Part shown: positions 27,576 to 35,948 of the stretch, one piece after another
Numbering within the stretch: position 1 is the first letter of the stretch
How the letters are laid out: every line of letters starts with the position of its first letter
From: G963666705 sp963666705
GTDB lineage: Bacteria; Pseudomonadota; Alphaproteobacteria; CADEGL01
NCBI GenBank assembly: GCA_963666705.2
Contig: CAXXKO010000026.1
Coordinates: forward strand, 248,001-312,000
Length of the DNA: 64,000 nucleotides
Reading direction: 5' to 3'
Made by a program: the position numbers and the translations under genes
Notes under the pieces: model-generated
Told to the model about the DNA's origin: nothing
The model's input: only the letters and a program-made list of their open reading frames with translations
Database searches by the model: none

Positions 27576-28052
27576 ATGACCGATCGATCGAGCGGCGAAT
27601 CCATCATCGCCAGCCTCATCAACCTGCGCTCGGCCGTCATCGAGGCCCGCCTGCGGGCGGCCCGGCGCGCCCGATGGGGAAGTGGCCCGCGTCGCCGGCT
27701 GCATCACCGAGGCCCACGACGCCGGCCTGGCCGCCATGGGGCCGGGCAAGACCGTCGACGCGGTCGATAAAGCGATCCGTGAGGTCGTCACCGAGGCGGG
27801 CTGCGACCGCTACGCCCACTCGCGCTTCGGCTACAGCCTGGGCCTCGCCTTCCCGCCGACCTGGGCCCAACCCTGCCGGTCGATATCGTCCCCGGCTCAG
27901 AGGCGGTGTTCGAGCCCAACATGATCTTCCACATCCTCATCTACCTCTTGGAGCCGGCGACCTTCGGCGTCGCCACCAGCGCCACCGTGCTCGTCACCGA
28001 GACCGGCATCGAGCCCTTGACCAAGAGCCCCAAGGTACCGGGTTTCATTTGA
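27576..28052 (+). pseudogene. Remnant of an M24 (Xaa-Pro/creatinase) peptidase gene
   Basis: Three pieces in different frames assemble into the remains of an M24 peptidase. The start MTDRSSGESIIASLINLRS (27576) is followed, after a shift near 27680, by MARVAGCITEAHDAGLAAMG through HSRFGYSLGLAFPPTW. After another shift near 27870 it continues as LPVDIVPGSEAVFEPNMIFH and ATSATVLVTETGIEPLTKSP, with a stop at 28052. Most of the N-terminal creatinase domain and the Asp metal ligands are missing, so the product would be inactive. Intact relatives hydrolyse X-Pro peptides or creatine-like compounds and often sit with hydantoin or amino-acid catabolic genes, which fits the neighbours. Confidence 0.8.
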
Positions 28053-28135
28053 GCGGCGCGCGCTCATATTTTCGCTCAAGCGCCGCTCAGGCTGGCCTCG
28101 CATAAGCTCTGGCGCGCGGTCGCGCTTGCCAGACG

Positions 28136-28157
28136 GTGATGAGCCACGCTCATCGCC
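28136..28157. terminator. Hairpin between convergent genes
   Basis: GGTGATGAGC-CAC-GCTCATCGCC forms a stem of 9 out of 10 pairs in the spacer between the M24 remnant and the convergent carbamoylase gene. There is no clear T-run, so it is at most a weak or Rho-assisted terminator. Confidence 0.4.
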
Positions 28158-28165
28158 CTCGGGTA

Positions 28166-29107
28166 TCACGCTTCCGGGGGTGGCTCGGCGCCGGTGCGCT
28201 CGGTGATGAGGCCGTAATGCTCGATACGGCGGTGCCGGGCGAAGTTGAACACCGTCTCCTTCAGGTAATTGCCGAAATCGAGGTCGCAGTCGAACTGGAT
28301 GACCTCGTCCTCCTCGGTCACGGTCTGGGCCACGATCTCACCCGTGGGTGCGACGATGCAGGAGCCGCCGATCAGGTTGTGGCCGTCCTCGTCGCCCGCC
28401 TTCGCCACCGAGACCACCCAGGAGCCGTTCTGGTAGGCGCCGGCCTGGACGCTCAGGCGGTTGTGGAACTGGCGCAGGTGCCGGGGCTCGTCGTCGAAGA
28501 TGTTCTCGGACGGGGTGTTGTAGCCGAGCACCACCATCTCCACCCCCTGGAGGCCCATGACCCGGTAGGTCTCGGGCCAGCGGCGGTCGTTGCAGATGCA
28601 CATGCCCATGACCCCGCCCATGGTGCGCCACACGGGAAAGCCCAGATCGCCGGGCTCGAAATAGCGCTTCTCCAGGTGCTGGAAGGGGGCGTTCGAGAGG
28701 CGCTCGGAATGGCCCGGCAGGTGGACCTTGCGGTACTTGCCGACGATCCTGGCCTTCCCGTCGACGATGATCGAGGTGTTGAAGCGCCGCGTCTTGCCGC
28801 CCTCCTCGGCGAGCTCGGCGTAGCCGAGATAGAAGCCGACGCCGAGCTTCTCCGCTTCCTCGAAGAGGGGCCGGGTCTCGGGCCCGGGCATCTCGGTCTC
28901 GAAATACTTGTCGATCTCGGCCTGGTCCTCCATCCAGTAGCGCGGGAAGAAGGTGGTTAGCCCCAGCTCGGTGAATGTGACGAACTTGCAGCCCCCGGCG
29001 TGGGCCTCGCGCATCATCTCGATGAGGCGCTTGACGACGCTTGCCCGGTCGTCCGCCAGGTTGATCGGCCCCGACTGGGCCGCCGCCACCTTGAGTTTCC
29101 GTGCCAT
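28166..29107 (-). CDS. N-carbamoyl-D-amino acid hydrolase
   Basis: A nitrilase-superfamily amidohydrolase that removes the carbamoyl group from N-carbamoyl-D-amino acids, releasing the D-amino acid, CO2 and ammonia. In the 313-residue chain the Glu-Lys-Cys triad falls at E47 (FTELGLTTFF), K127 (KYRKVHLPGH) and C172 (GMCICNDRRWPE). These are the same positions as in the Agrobacterium D-carbamoylases, to which it is very similar by eye (ETEMPGPETRPLFE, FQHLEKRYFEPGDLGFPV, SCIVAPTGEIVA). It acts after the D-hydantoinase encoded upstream on the same strand. That gene is now separated by a repeat and an IS5-type element, which may reduce co-transcription. Confidence 0.93.
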   Translation of the reverse strand: MARKLKVAAAQSGPINLADDRASVVKRLIEMMREAHAGGCKFVTFTELGLTTFFPRYWMEDQAEIDKYFETEMPGPETRPLFEEAEKLGVGFYLGYAELAEEGGKTRRFNTSIIVDGKARIVGKYRKVHLPGHSERLSNAPFQHLEKRYFEPGDLGFPVWRTMGGVMGMCICNDRRWPETYRVMGLQGVEMVVLGYNTPSENIFDDEPRHLRQFHNRLSVQAGAYQNGSWVVSVAKAGDEDGHNLIGGSCIVAPTGEIVAQTVTEEDEVIQFDCDLDFGNYLKETVFNFARHRRIEHYGLITERTGAEPPPEA

Positions 29108-29127
29108 GATGTCCTGCCTTCCCGTTC

Positions 29128-29274
29128 AGAGCGGTTCCATTTTGAATGGACCCGCTCTCGCTTCTTATCGCTCACGGCAGCGGACCGAAGGGTCCGCGCC
29201 TGCGCGGCGCGCCGGAATGCCGGCGGGCCGCCTTGCGGCCGAGAGCGATTCCAGATGAACTGGAATCGGTCTAG
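29128..29274 (+). repeat. Dispersed 147-bp palindromic repeat, copy A
   Basis: First of three copies in the window (others 38044-38192 and, inverted, 61909-62054). It starts AGAGCGGTTCCATTTTGAAT, forming a hairpin with TGGACCCGCTCT. A GC-rich middle contains GGCGGGCCGCCTTGCGGCC, and the element ends in a second hairpin CGATTCCAG-ATGAA-CTGGAATCG followed by GTCTAG. The final CTAG has been used as target by the IS5-family element; removing that element places the repeat edge exactly on the TAG stop of the hydantoinase gene. The copy lies between hydantoinase and carbamoylase genes. Confidence 0.8.
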
Positions 29275-30114
29275 GGCCTGTTGAGATTCATCGTGAATTG
29301 ATGATTGCTGAACAGAGGTAGATCATGGCCTCGAAACTGTCGTCGGTTTTTTCGCTTCGCATGGCGATACGCTTGAACTCCTTGAGTTTGCAAAAGAAAT
29401 TCTCGATCAGGTGTCGCCATTTATAGATTTCGCTATCGATGTCCAGTGGCTGGAGACGCTGCGGGCGTTGGGATATGACGATTTGCACGCCCCGTTCGTT
29501 CATGTTTTCGATGATCCAATTCGAATCGAACGCCTTGTCGGCGATCAGGCCGCCGAATTCGATATTCTCGATGAGCGGGGCGACGCCGACGGTGTCATGG
29601 CGTTGTCCGGGCAAGAGAACAAAGCGGACCAGATTGCCAAGCGCATCCGTCAGGGCCAGGATTTTGGTGCTCAACCCGCCCCTTGACTTGCCGATAGCCT
29701 GGCTTTGAGTCCCCCTTTTGCGCCCTGGCCGTGCCGATGAACCTTGACGATTGTGCCGTCGATCATCGCAAACTCCATGTCTGGATCGTCTGACACGGCG
29801 TCGAATATCCGTTTGAAAACATCGGCTTTGACCCAATCACGAAACCGCTTGAACACCGTATTCCACTTGCCGAACCGTACCGGCAAGTCACGCCATGGAC
29901 AGCCGGTCCGCGCGATCCAAAGAACCGCCTCCAAAAACAACCGGCCATCGCCACCCGTTCGGCCAGGGTCCGTCTTCTTGCCAAGACAATGCGGCTCCAT
30001 CCGCGCCCACTGCCTATCGGTGATCACAAAACGCTCCGATGTCATTCAAACCTCCTCCAAAAGAAAGTTTGAATCACATATTATGCCGTTTGGGAATCCT
30101 AAATCTCAACAGAC
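29275..30114 (-). mobile_element. IS5-family (IS427-type) insertion sequence
   Basis: An 840-bp element with imperfect terminal inverted repeats (GGCCTGTTGAGATT at the left; GGTCTGTTGAGATT read inward from the right) and a 4-bp target duplication CTAG (29271-29274 and 30115-30118). A CTAG (YTAR) duplication is typical of the IS427 group of IS5 elements. Its transposase is in two overlapping frames joined by a probable -1 frameshift. It is inserted at the junction of repeat copy A and the hydantoinase stop codon, so that the right-hand CTAG now supplies that stop. Confidence 0.9.
29288..30045 (-). CDS. IS5/IS427 transposase, made by -1 frameshift
   Basis: The first frame starts MTSERFVITDRQWARMEPHC at 30045 and by itself ends at 29671. 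The second frame (29288-29836) continues the same DDE protein. The shift most likely occurs at 29711-29720, where the minus strand reads CAAAAGGGGG, a slippery run, after ...HRHGQGAK. The joined product has all catalytic residues: first Asp in MIDGTIVKVHRHG, second in LIADKAFDSNW, Glu in HLIENFFCKLKEFKR. Such a programmed shift is normal in this IS group, so the split is not evidence of decay. Confidence 0.85.
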
Positions 30115-31581
30115 CTAGTCCAGAAGCTCGGCGCCGAAGTTCCGCGCCGGGTCCAGCTCTCGTGTGAGGCGGCCGAGCGGCCGCGCCGCTTCCGAGACCT
30201 CGCGCGCGAGGAACTGGCCGCTGCCGCGCTCGGCGTGCAATTCCCCATCCTCGACGATGACCCGGCCGCGGCTGATGACGGTGATGGGCCAGCCCGTCAC
30301 CTCGCGGCCCTCGTAAGGCGTGTAGCCGGCCTTGTCGTGAAAATTCTCATGCCGGATGGTGACCTTGCGCTCAGGGTCCCAGATGGCGATGTCGGCGTCC
30401 GACCCCACGGCGATGGTGCCCTTCCTGGGGTGCAGGCCGTAGATCTTGGCGGCGTTGGTGGAATTGAGGGCCACGAAGCGGTGGATGTCGATGCGGCCCT
30501 TGTTCACGCCTTCCGAGAACAGGAGCGCCGCCCGCGCCTCGATCCCCGGCATGCCGGGCGGGATCTCCTTGAAGGAGGCATTGGGGCCCTTGCTGAGCTT
30601 GCCGCTCTCGTCGAAGCGATAGGGCGCGTGGTCGGAAGAGAAGACCTGGAAGGTGCCGTTCTGGAGCCCGCGCCACATGGCGGCGTGGGAGGCTTCGTCG
30701 CGGGGCGGCGGGCTGCAGCAGAACATGGCGCCCTCCAGCCCCTCCTTGTCCGTGTCCTTGGCGGTGATGAAGAGGTACTGGGGGCAGGTCTCGCCATAGA
30801 TCTTGAGGCCGCGGGTCTGTCCCTCGCGAATCTGGTTCATGGCGTCCTCGGCCGAGACATGGACCACCAGCATGGGCACGTCGAGCAGCTCGCTCAAGCG
30901 GATGGCCCGGTGGGTGGCCTCGCCCTCGGCGATCTGGGCATGGCCCACGGTGTGGTACTTGGGCGCCCGGTAGCCGCGCGCCAGCAGGCGGTCGTTGATC
31001 CAGCGGATGACGTCGTGGTTCTCCGCATGGACCATGACCAGCGCGCCCTCGCGCCGGGCGAGGGCGAGGACCTCGAGCATCTGGTAGTCGTCGAGGCGCA
31101 GGGCATCGTAGGTCATGTAGACCTTGAAGGAGGTGTAGCCGTCGCGCAGCAGCGCCGGCAGCTCCTGGCCCAGCACCTGCTCCGTCGGGTCCGAGATGAT
31201 GAGGTGGAAGGCGTAGTCGATGATCGCCTTGGGCGTCGCCAGCTCGTGGTAGTCCTCGACCACCTGGCGCAAGGACTGGCCCCGGTGCTGGGCGGCGAAG
31301 GACATGACGGTGGTGTTGCCGCCGAAGGCCGCGGCCACGGTCGCGGAATGGAAATCGTCGGCCGAGCGCACCCCGTAGCTGCCCATCTGCTCGATATGGG
31401 TGTGGGAATCGATGCCGCCCGGCAGCACCAGGAGGTCGCCCGCGTCGATCTCCCGCGCGCCGGGGCCGATGCTCTCCGCCAGCGTGGCGACGCGGCCATC
31501 GCGCACGCCCACGTCACAGCGGACGGCATCGGATGCCGTGACCACCGTGCCATCCCTAATCACAAGGTCGTAATCAGCCAC
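30115..31581 (-). CDS. hydA: D-hydantoinase / dihydropyrimidinase
   Basis: A cyclic-imide amidohydrolase that opens hydantoins or dihydropyrimidines to N-carbamoyl amino acids. From the GTG start (MADYDLVIRDGTVV) the 488-residue protein shows the dinuclear metal ligands H60 and H62 (GIDSHTHIEQ), carbamylated-type K153 (SFKVYMTYD), H185 (MVHAENHD), H241 (VVHVSAED) and D317 (SSDHAPY). A farther start would add seven residues. The downstream same-strand D-carbamoylase completes a hydantoin-to-D-amino-acid route. The TAG stop belongs to the CTAG target duplication of the IS5 element; GAC-TAG would also have been the stop before insertion, in contact with repeat copy A. Confidence 0.93.
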   Translation of the reverse strand: MADYDLVIRDGTVVTASDAVRCDVGVRDGRVATLAESIGPGAREIDAGDLLVLPGGIDSHTHIEQMGSYGVRSADDFHSATVAAAFGGNTTVMSFAAQHRGQSLRQVVEDYHELATPKAIIDYAFHLIISDPTEQVLGQELPALLRDGYTSFKVYMTYDALRLDDYQMLEVLALARREGALVMVHAENHDVIRWINDRLLARGYRAPKYHTVGHAQIAEGEATHRAIRLSELLDVPMLVVHVSAEDAMNQIREGQTRGLKIYGETCPQYLFITAKDTDKEGLEGAMFCCSPPPRDEASHAAMWRGLQNGTFQVFSSDHAPYRFDESGKLSKGPNASFKEIPPGMPGIEARAALLFSEGVNKGRIDIHRFVALNSTNAAKIYGLHPRKGTIAVGSDADIAIWDPERKVTIRHENFHDKAGYTPYEGREVTGWPITVISRGRVIVEDGELHAERGSGQFLAREVSEAARPLGRLTRELDPARNFGAELLD

Positions 31582-31714
31582 CGGACCCCTCCCCCTTCGC
31601 ATTCTCGCCGGCCGCAGCTTAGCACAGCTCCGCCGGTGCGGGATTTAGCGATCTGTTAGCGGGTTGGGTGGAGAATGGGGAGCGGAGTTCCTCCTGCCCG
31701 ATGGTGCGCACCCG

Positions 31715-32464
31715 ATGTCGGCTCCCGGCGAGACCAAGGCCCCGCGAATCCTGCTGCTCACCACCACGGGCGGGGCGTTCCTGGGCGAGACGCTCAAGCT
31801 GCCCCGGTTCCGCGGCCGGATCCACGCGGTCTCGAGCGACCGGCCGGCCGCCCTCGCCACGGCCCAGGCCCGCGGCGTCGCCACCCACATCATTCCGGAG
31901 GCGGACAACGCCGCCTTCTCGGATGCGCTGCTGGCGTTCGCGGGAGAGCACGGCATCGACTACATCGTCACCGCATCGTTCCGCCGACTCCTGCGCGGCG
32001 CGCTGATCGACGCCTACCGGGGGCGGGTCTTCAACATCCACCCCTCGATCCTGCCGGCCTTCGAGGGGCTCAACCCCATCGACCAGTCGCTCGCGGCCGA
32101 TACCCGGTTGCTCGGCAACACGGTCCACCTCATCGACGAGAGCGTCGATGGTGGCGCCATTGTGCTCCTGTCGGTCCTCACCCGACCCTACGACGCGGCC
32201 GAGGACCTCTTGCGTCACCGGGCCTTCGAGCATGCCTGCAAAGGGCTGATCCAGCTCGTCGCCTGGCTGTGGGAGGGGCGGCTCCTTCTCACAGGCGCGG
32301 GTGTCCGCATCGTGGGTGCGAAGTTCGACGACCTCGCCTTCTCGCCCAATCTCGACGATGACGAGGCCGCGGGCCTCTCCCTGCACTACCCCTGGTGGGA
32401 GCTGCCCGAGCACACAGCGCTCGCCCGCCGTATGGGCAAGGCCGCCGCCGTCGCGGCGGAATAG
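31715..32464 (+). CDS. Formyltransferase-family protein (PurN/Fmt-like N-terminal fold)
   Basis: A 249-residue protein of the 10-formyltetrahydrofolate-dependent formyltransferase fold. The catalytic Asn-His-Asp are at N107 and H109 (RVFNIHPSILPAFEGLNP) and D145 (HLIDESVDGG), in the order seen in PurN. It differs from true PurN: the phosphoribosyl-binding GNGSN loop is replaced by LTTTGGAFLGE, and there is a C-terminal extension ending in a Trp-rich ...HYPWWELPEH. It may act on a different amine, such as an amino sugar, which would fit the DegT/NeuD genes to the right, but that is inference. The ATG start was preferred to an in-frame start 51 bp upstream. Confidence 0.78.
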   Translation: MSAPGETKAPRILLLTTTGGAFLGETLKLPRFRGRIHAVSSDRPAALATAQARGVATHIIPEADNAAFSDALLAFAGEHGIDYIVTASFRRLLRGALIDAYRGRVFNIHPSILPAFEGLNPIDQSLAADTRLLGNTVHLIDESVDGGAIVLLSVLTRPYDAAEDLLRHRAFEHACKGLIQLVAWLWEGRLLLTGAGVRIVGAKFDDLAFSPNLDDDEAAGLSLHYPWWELPEHTALARRMGKAAAVAAE

Positions 32465-32494
32465 GGCGTGGAGCCACCGTTGCGCTCGGCACCC

Positions 32495-32700
32495 GGCCCT
32501 CATACTTCGTCGTTCGACAAGCGCTCAGGATGAGGAGGCTCAGCATGAGGGCCTCACCCTGAGCCGACCCACCCACCCGCCCCTCATACTTCGACAAGCT
32601 CAGCATGAGGGTCTCACCCTGAGCCGACCCACCCACCCGGCCCTCATACTTCGACAAGCTCAGCATGAGGGCCTCACCCTGAGCCTGTCGAAGGGGGACG
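32495..32700. repeat. Tandem 60-bp repeats with CTTCGACA hairpins
   Basis: Three successive units of exactly 60 bp in register (the last two begin at 32581 and 32641; the first is longer and altered). Each contains CCCTCATACTTCGACAAGCT and CAGCATGAGG, then a CCTCACCCTGAGC arm. The last unit ends differently, forming a strong hairpin CTTCGACAAGCTCAG / CTGAGCCTGTCGAAG at 32649-32693 (14 of 15 pairs). The array lies between convergent genes and may terminate both. From memory, CTTCGACAAGCTCAG-type palindromes are common intergenic repeats in alphaproteobacteria. Spacers are part of the repeat, so this is not a CRISPR. Confidence 0.85.
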
Positions 32701-32737
32701 GCCGCCTGTGCGGATCGCGCCCTCCGAGCCTCGAAAG

Positions 32738-34627
32738 TCAAGCAGAGGCGCGCGCCTCGCCCTTCTCCTGCGCGACCAAATCCTTGAAGAACGCGGCCAT
32801 GGCCTCGGCCCCCGAGGTGTTGTCGTAGAGCACGTCGCGGGCCTGGGCGATGCGCCCGGCGACGGCGGCGCGAAAGCGCCCGTCATTGGCGATCCGCACG
32901 GCCAGGTCGACATAGCCGGGGAGGTCGGCGGCGATGCAGTCCTCGACGCCCATGGCGCGGTAATAGGCCGCCGTCACGCGGCCCCGGGCGAGGGCCGTCG
33001 GCATGGTCACGATGGGGGTGCCGGCGGTGAAGCAGATGAGGGTCGTGGTGCCGCCGCCGAAGGGGAAGCTGTCGAGCACCACGTCGGCATGCATCAGCAC
33101 GCTCATGAAGTCGTCGCTCGGCTTGAAGGGCAGGAATTGCGCCCGCGGGGCCACGGCCCCCAGGGTCTCGCGAAAGCGCGCCTCGATTGCTTCGTGGAGG
33201 CGTGGCGAGTGGCGGTCCTGGAACAGGACCACGCGGCCACCCGGGTCGCGCTCGAGGATGAGGCGCAGGGCCTCGTCGAACGCCGGGTGCAGCTTGAACA
33301 GCATCATCGGGCAGACGTAGAGCCGGCCGCCTTCGGGCAGGCCGAGGACCGCCTTGGGCTTGGGTGCGGGCGGCGGGGCGGGCTGGGAGAAGACGCCGGG
33401 GATCCAATCGAGGGCCACCAGGTCCTCGGTGTAACGCTCGGCGAAGCCGGCGCCCGCGATATGGCGGAAGGAGAGGAAATGGTCGATGGCCGGGATGCCC
33501 GTGGTCACGGGATGGCCGTTCATGACGCATTGGTGGGCCGCGAGGCGGGTGAAGGCGAGGAAGTAGGTGAAAGGCTCGAATCCAATATCCGTATAAACGA
33601 GCACGTCGAGACCGCGCGCGGCAATGACCCGGCGCGCACCTTCGAGGTCGCGAGGCAGGGGTACGCAATCAACGCCCGGGGGCAGGTCCAGCCCGCCGCC
33701 ACCGGCCGCCGCGCCGGCATCGAGGACCGTCACTTCGAGGCCGGATGCGGCCACGGCCGCCACGGAGCGAAGATAGCAGCTCCCGACCGAATGGTTGTGC
33801 CACCAGCTCGAGACGAAGCCGACCCGGGGCGGCCCACCCGTGCGGCGGGGGGCGAGCTCGGCCGCCGCGCGGGCCGGCAGGTGCCGGCCGAACAGGGCCG
33901 CGAGCTTGGCGCTCGTCGCCGCGTCGTCGAAGCCTTGGTAGGCGAGGTAGAAGGGCAGGCCGTTGAGCTCCGCCAGCGGGTCGGGCACCGAGAGGGGCAT
34001 GGCGAGGAGCGCGTCGAGGCCTTCGTGGAAGCGCCCGCGCGCGGCCTCCAGCTCGGCCATGGAGCGGTAGACGGGCGGCAGCATCAGCGCCCGCTTGATG
34101 CGGACGGCGTCGCTCGGCCGGAGCCCATAGGCCCGGTCGTAACAGGCACCGGCCTCTTCGAGCCGGCCATCGACCTGCAGGGCGTCGCCCAGGCTTGCGA
34201 AGGCCTCGGCGTTGCCGGGGTCCGCGGCCACCGCCGCCCGGTAGCTGGCGATCGCCTCTTCGTAGCGCCCCGTGGCGCGCAGGGCACCGGCCAGGTTGTT
34301 GCGTGCGTCGGCGTGACCCGAATCGAGGCGCACGGCCGTCCGGTAGCTCTCGAGCGCGGCCGCGCGCCCGTCAAGCGCGTCGAGCGCCGTGCCCAGGTTG
34401 TTGTGGGCGTCCGCGAATTCGGGCGCGAGGGCGATGGCGCGGCGAAAGGCGCGCTCCGCCTCTGGCATGGCGCCGCGCGCCTTCAAGACGACGCCCAGGT
34501 TGTTGATGGTCGCGGCGTTGCGCGGCAGGTGCTTGAGGATCTTGCGATAGAGCTTCTCGGCGGCCGGCATCTCGCCGGCCACCTGGTGCTCGACCGCTTT
34601 CATGAACAACTTCTGGTAGCTCGCCAC
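32738..34627 (-). CDS. TPR O-linked N-acetylglucosamine transferase-like protein
   Basis: A 629-residue protein: residues 1 to about 200 are TPR units (for example NAATINNLGVVLKARGAMPE, ADAHNNLGTALDALDGRAAA, NAEAFASLGDALQVDGRLEE). They are followed by an OGT/SPINDLY-type GT41 catalytic region with PPRVGFVSSWWHNHSVGSCY, YTDIGFEPFTYFLAFTRLA, AIDHFLSFRHIAGAG, LPFKPSDDFMSVL and DVVLDSFPFGGGTTT...GTPIVTMP. Bacterial members glycosylate proteins or surface components; the acceptor is unknown. It is transcribed away from the DegT-ligase-NeuD operon across a shared spacer, supporting a joint role in glycan modification. The product is cytoplasmic, with no signal peptide. Confidence 0.85.
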   Translation of the reverse strand: MASYQKLFMKAVEHQVAGEMPAAEKLYRKILKHLPRNAATINNLGVVLKARGAMPEAERAFRRAIALAPEFADAHNNLGTALDALDGRAAALESYRTAVRLDSGHADARNNLAGALRATGRYEEAIASYRAAVAADPGNAEAFASLGDALQVDGRLEEAGACYDRAYGLRPSDAVRIKRALMLPPVYRSMAELEAARGRFHEGLDALLAMPLSVPDPLAELNGLPFYLAYQGFDDAATSAKLAALFGRHLPARAAAELAPRRTGGPPRVGFVSSWWHNHSVGSCYLRSVAAVAASGLEVTVLDAGAAAGGGGLDLPPGVDCVPLPRDLEGARRVIAARGLDVLVYTDIGFEPFTYFLAFTRLAAHQCVMNGHPVTTGIPAIDHFLSFRHIAGAGFAERYTEDLVALDWIPGVFSQPAPPPAPKPKAVLGLPEGGRLYVCPMMLFKLHPAFDEALRLILERDPGGRVVLFQDRHSPRLHEAIEARFRETLGAVAPRAQFLPFKPSDDFMSVLMHADVVLDSFPFGGGTTTLICFTAGTPIVTMPTALARGRVTAAYYRAMGVEDCIAADLPGYVDLAVRIANDGRFRAAVAGRIAQARDVLYDNTSGAEAMAAFFKDLVAQEKGEARASA

Positions 34628-34772
34628 GGCTTTCTCCCGGCCCGCCCGGACTCTAGGCGCGCCGTGTTTTAGAAATGGTAAACGCGGATTTACCGAGGGC
34701 CGCGGGCTGGCGCGGTTAACGGATGGTTAAGTTTGGCCGGTCTAGGGTGCACCAGCTTTACCGGGCAGGGAC
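34628..34772. promoter_or_regulatory. Divergent spacer between glycosylation gene sets
   Basis: This spacer between the GT41-like gene and the DegT aminotransferase must carry promoters in both directions. Its centre is relatively AT-rich (GTTTTAGAAATGGTAAACGC, then GGATTTACCGAGG and GGTTAACGGATGGTTAAG). A direct repeat GGTTAA appears twice. No confident -35/-10 pair can be assigned. Confidence 0.3.
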
Positions 34773-35945
34773 ATGGCCGAGCTCCATACCTTCACCTCAT
34801 CGCGCACCGCATCGCGCGCCCGCGCGCGGCTCCAGATCGCCGTCTTCGCGCCGCATCTGCCATTGGCGGCGGCGGTGCTGCCCTATCTGGAGGCGATCGA
34901 CCGGGCGCGGCGCTACACCAACGGCGGGCCGCTCCTGGGCGAGCTCGAGGCCGGGCTCGCGGAGCATTTCAGGCTGCCGCCGGGCGGTGTCGTCTGCGTC
35001 GCCAACGGCACCCTCGCGCTCACGCTGGCGCTCGCCGCCCGGGAGCCGGCACGGGACAGCCTCTGCATGATGCCCTCATGGACCTTCGTCGCCACCGCCC
35101 ACGCGGTCGTGGCCGCCGGGCTCACCCCCTGGCTCGTCGATGTGGATGCCCAGACCTGGGCGCTGACGCCCGCGCTGGCCCGGCGCTACCTCGCGGCGGC
35201 GCCGGGGGAGGTCGGGGCCATCCTCCCCGTGGCCCCCTTCGGCGCGCCGGTGGACGCCGCCGCCTGGGACGCCTTCGCGCTCGAGACGGGGATCCCCGTC
35301 GCCGTGGACGCGGCGGCCGGATTCGATTCCGCCCGGCCCGGGGAGGCACCGGTCATGGTCAGCCTCCACGCCACCAAGGCCCTCGGCGTCGGCGAAGGGG
35401 GGCTCGTGGCCTCACGCGACGTGGCCCTCATCGAGGAGGTGAGGCGGCGCGCGAGCTTCGGTTTCGACAGCGACCGCACCGCCCGGGTCGCGGCCATCAA
35501 TGCGAAGATGAGCGAATATACCGCCGCCGTCGGCCTGGCCGGCCTCGCCGCCTGGCCGCGGACGCTGGCCGCCTTCGCGGCGCGGCGGGCGGCGTATGCG
35601 CGCGCCCTTCCGAACATAGAGGGTATCCGGCGGGCGCCGCGGACGGCGGGCTGGATCTCCTCGACCCTCATGGTCCGGTCCGAGGCCGTGCCGGCCGACG
35701 AGATCGAGCGCGTCCTCACCGCCCACGGCATCGCCACGCGGCGCTGGTGGGGCCAGGGCTGCCACGACCACCCGGCCTTCGCCGATTGCCCGCGCGGCCC
35801 GCTGCCGGTCACGGCGGCGCTGGCCGCGAGCACCATCGGCCTGCCACTCCATCTCGGCCTCGACGGCGAGGATATCGCGCGCGTCGCCAGCGCCCTGGGC
35901 GAGGCGGTCACGCGCGGGGCGGATGCCCGACAGGCGACGGCCTGA
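34773..35945 (+). CDS. DegT/DnrJ/EryC1/StrS-type aminotransferase
   Basis: A 390-residue PLP enzyme of the sugar aminotransferase family. Family features are NGGPLLGELEAGLAEHF at the N-terminus, NGTLALTLAL for phosphate binding, PSWTFVATAHAVVAAGLTPW, VDAAAGFDS with the PLP-ring Asp, and the Schiff-base lysine K202 in SLHATKALGVGEGG. Such enzymes put an amino group on a nucleotide-linked keto-sugar. Downstream, 3 bp away, is a PaaK-like ligase and then a NeuD-like acyltransferase; together they could make an N-acylated amino sugar. No sugar dehydratase is in the window, so the substrate is open. Confidence 0.88.
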   Translation: MAELHTFTSSRTASRARARLQIAVFAPHLPLAAAVLPYLEAIDRARRYTNGGPLLGELEAGLAEHFRLPPGGVVCVANGTLALTLALAAREPARDSLCMMPSWTFVATAHAVVAAGLTPWLVDVDAQTWALTPALARRYLAAAPGEVGAILPVAPFGAPVDAAAWDAFALETGIPVAVDAAAGFDSARPGEAPVMVSLHATKALGVGEGGLVASRDVALIEEVRRRASFGFDSDRTARVAAINAKMSEYTAAVGLAGLAAWPRTLAAFAARRAAYARALPNIEGIRRAPRTAGWISSTLMVRSEAVPADEIERVLTAHGIATRRWWGQGCHDHPAFADCPRGPLPVTAALAASTIGLPLHLGLDGEDIARVASALGEAVTRGADARQATA

Positions 35946-35948
35946 CCA

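Noticed and set aside
25569..27791. A 2.2-kb upstream extension of the DUF1989 gene
   Set aside because: The extension runs antisense to the ABC transporter, and the DUF1989 family starts at the MGAIST methionine.
29288..30045. IS5 transposase as a pseudogene
   Set aside because: The two frames overlap around a slippery A4G5 run and together have all DDE residues, which fits programmed -1 frameshifting.
32495..32700. CRISPR array
   Set aside because: The units are contiguous 60-bp tandem copies without unique spacers, only three in number, and no cas gene is near.
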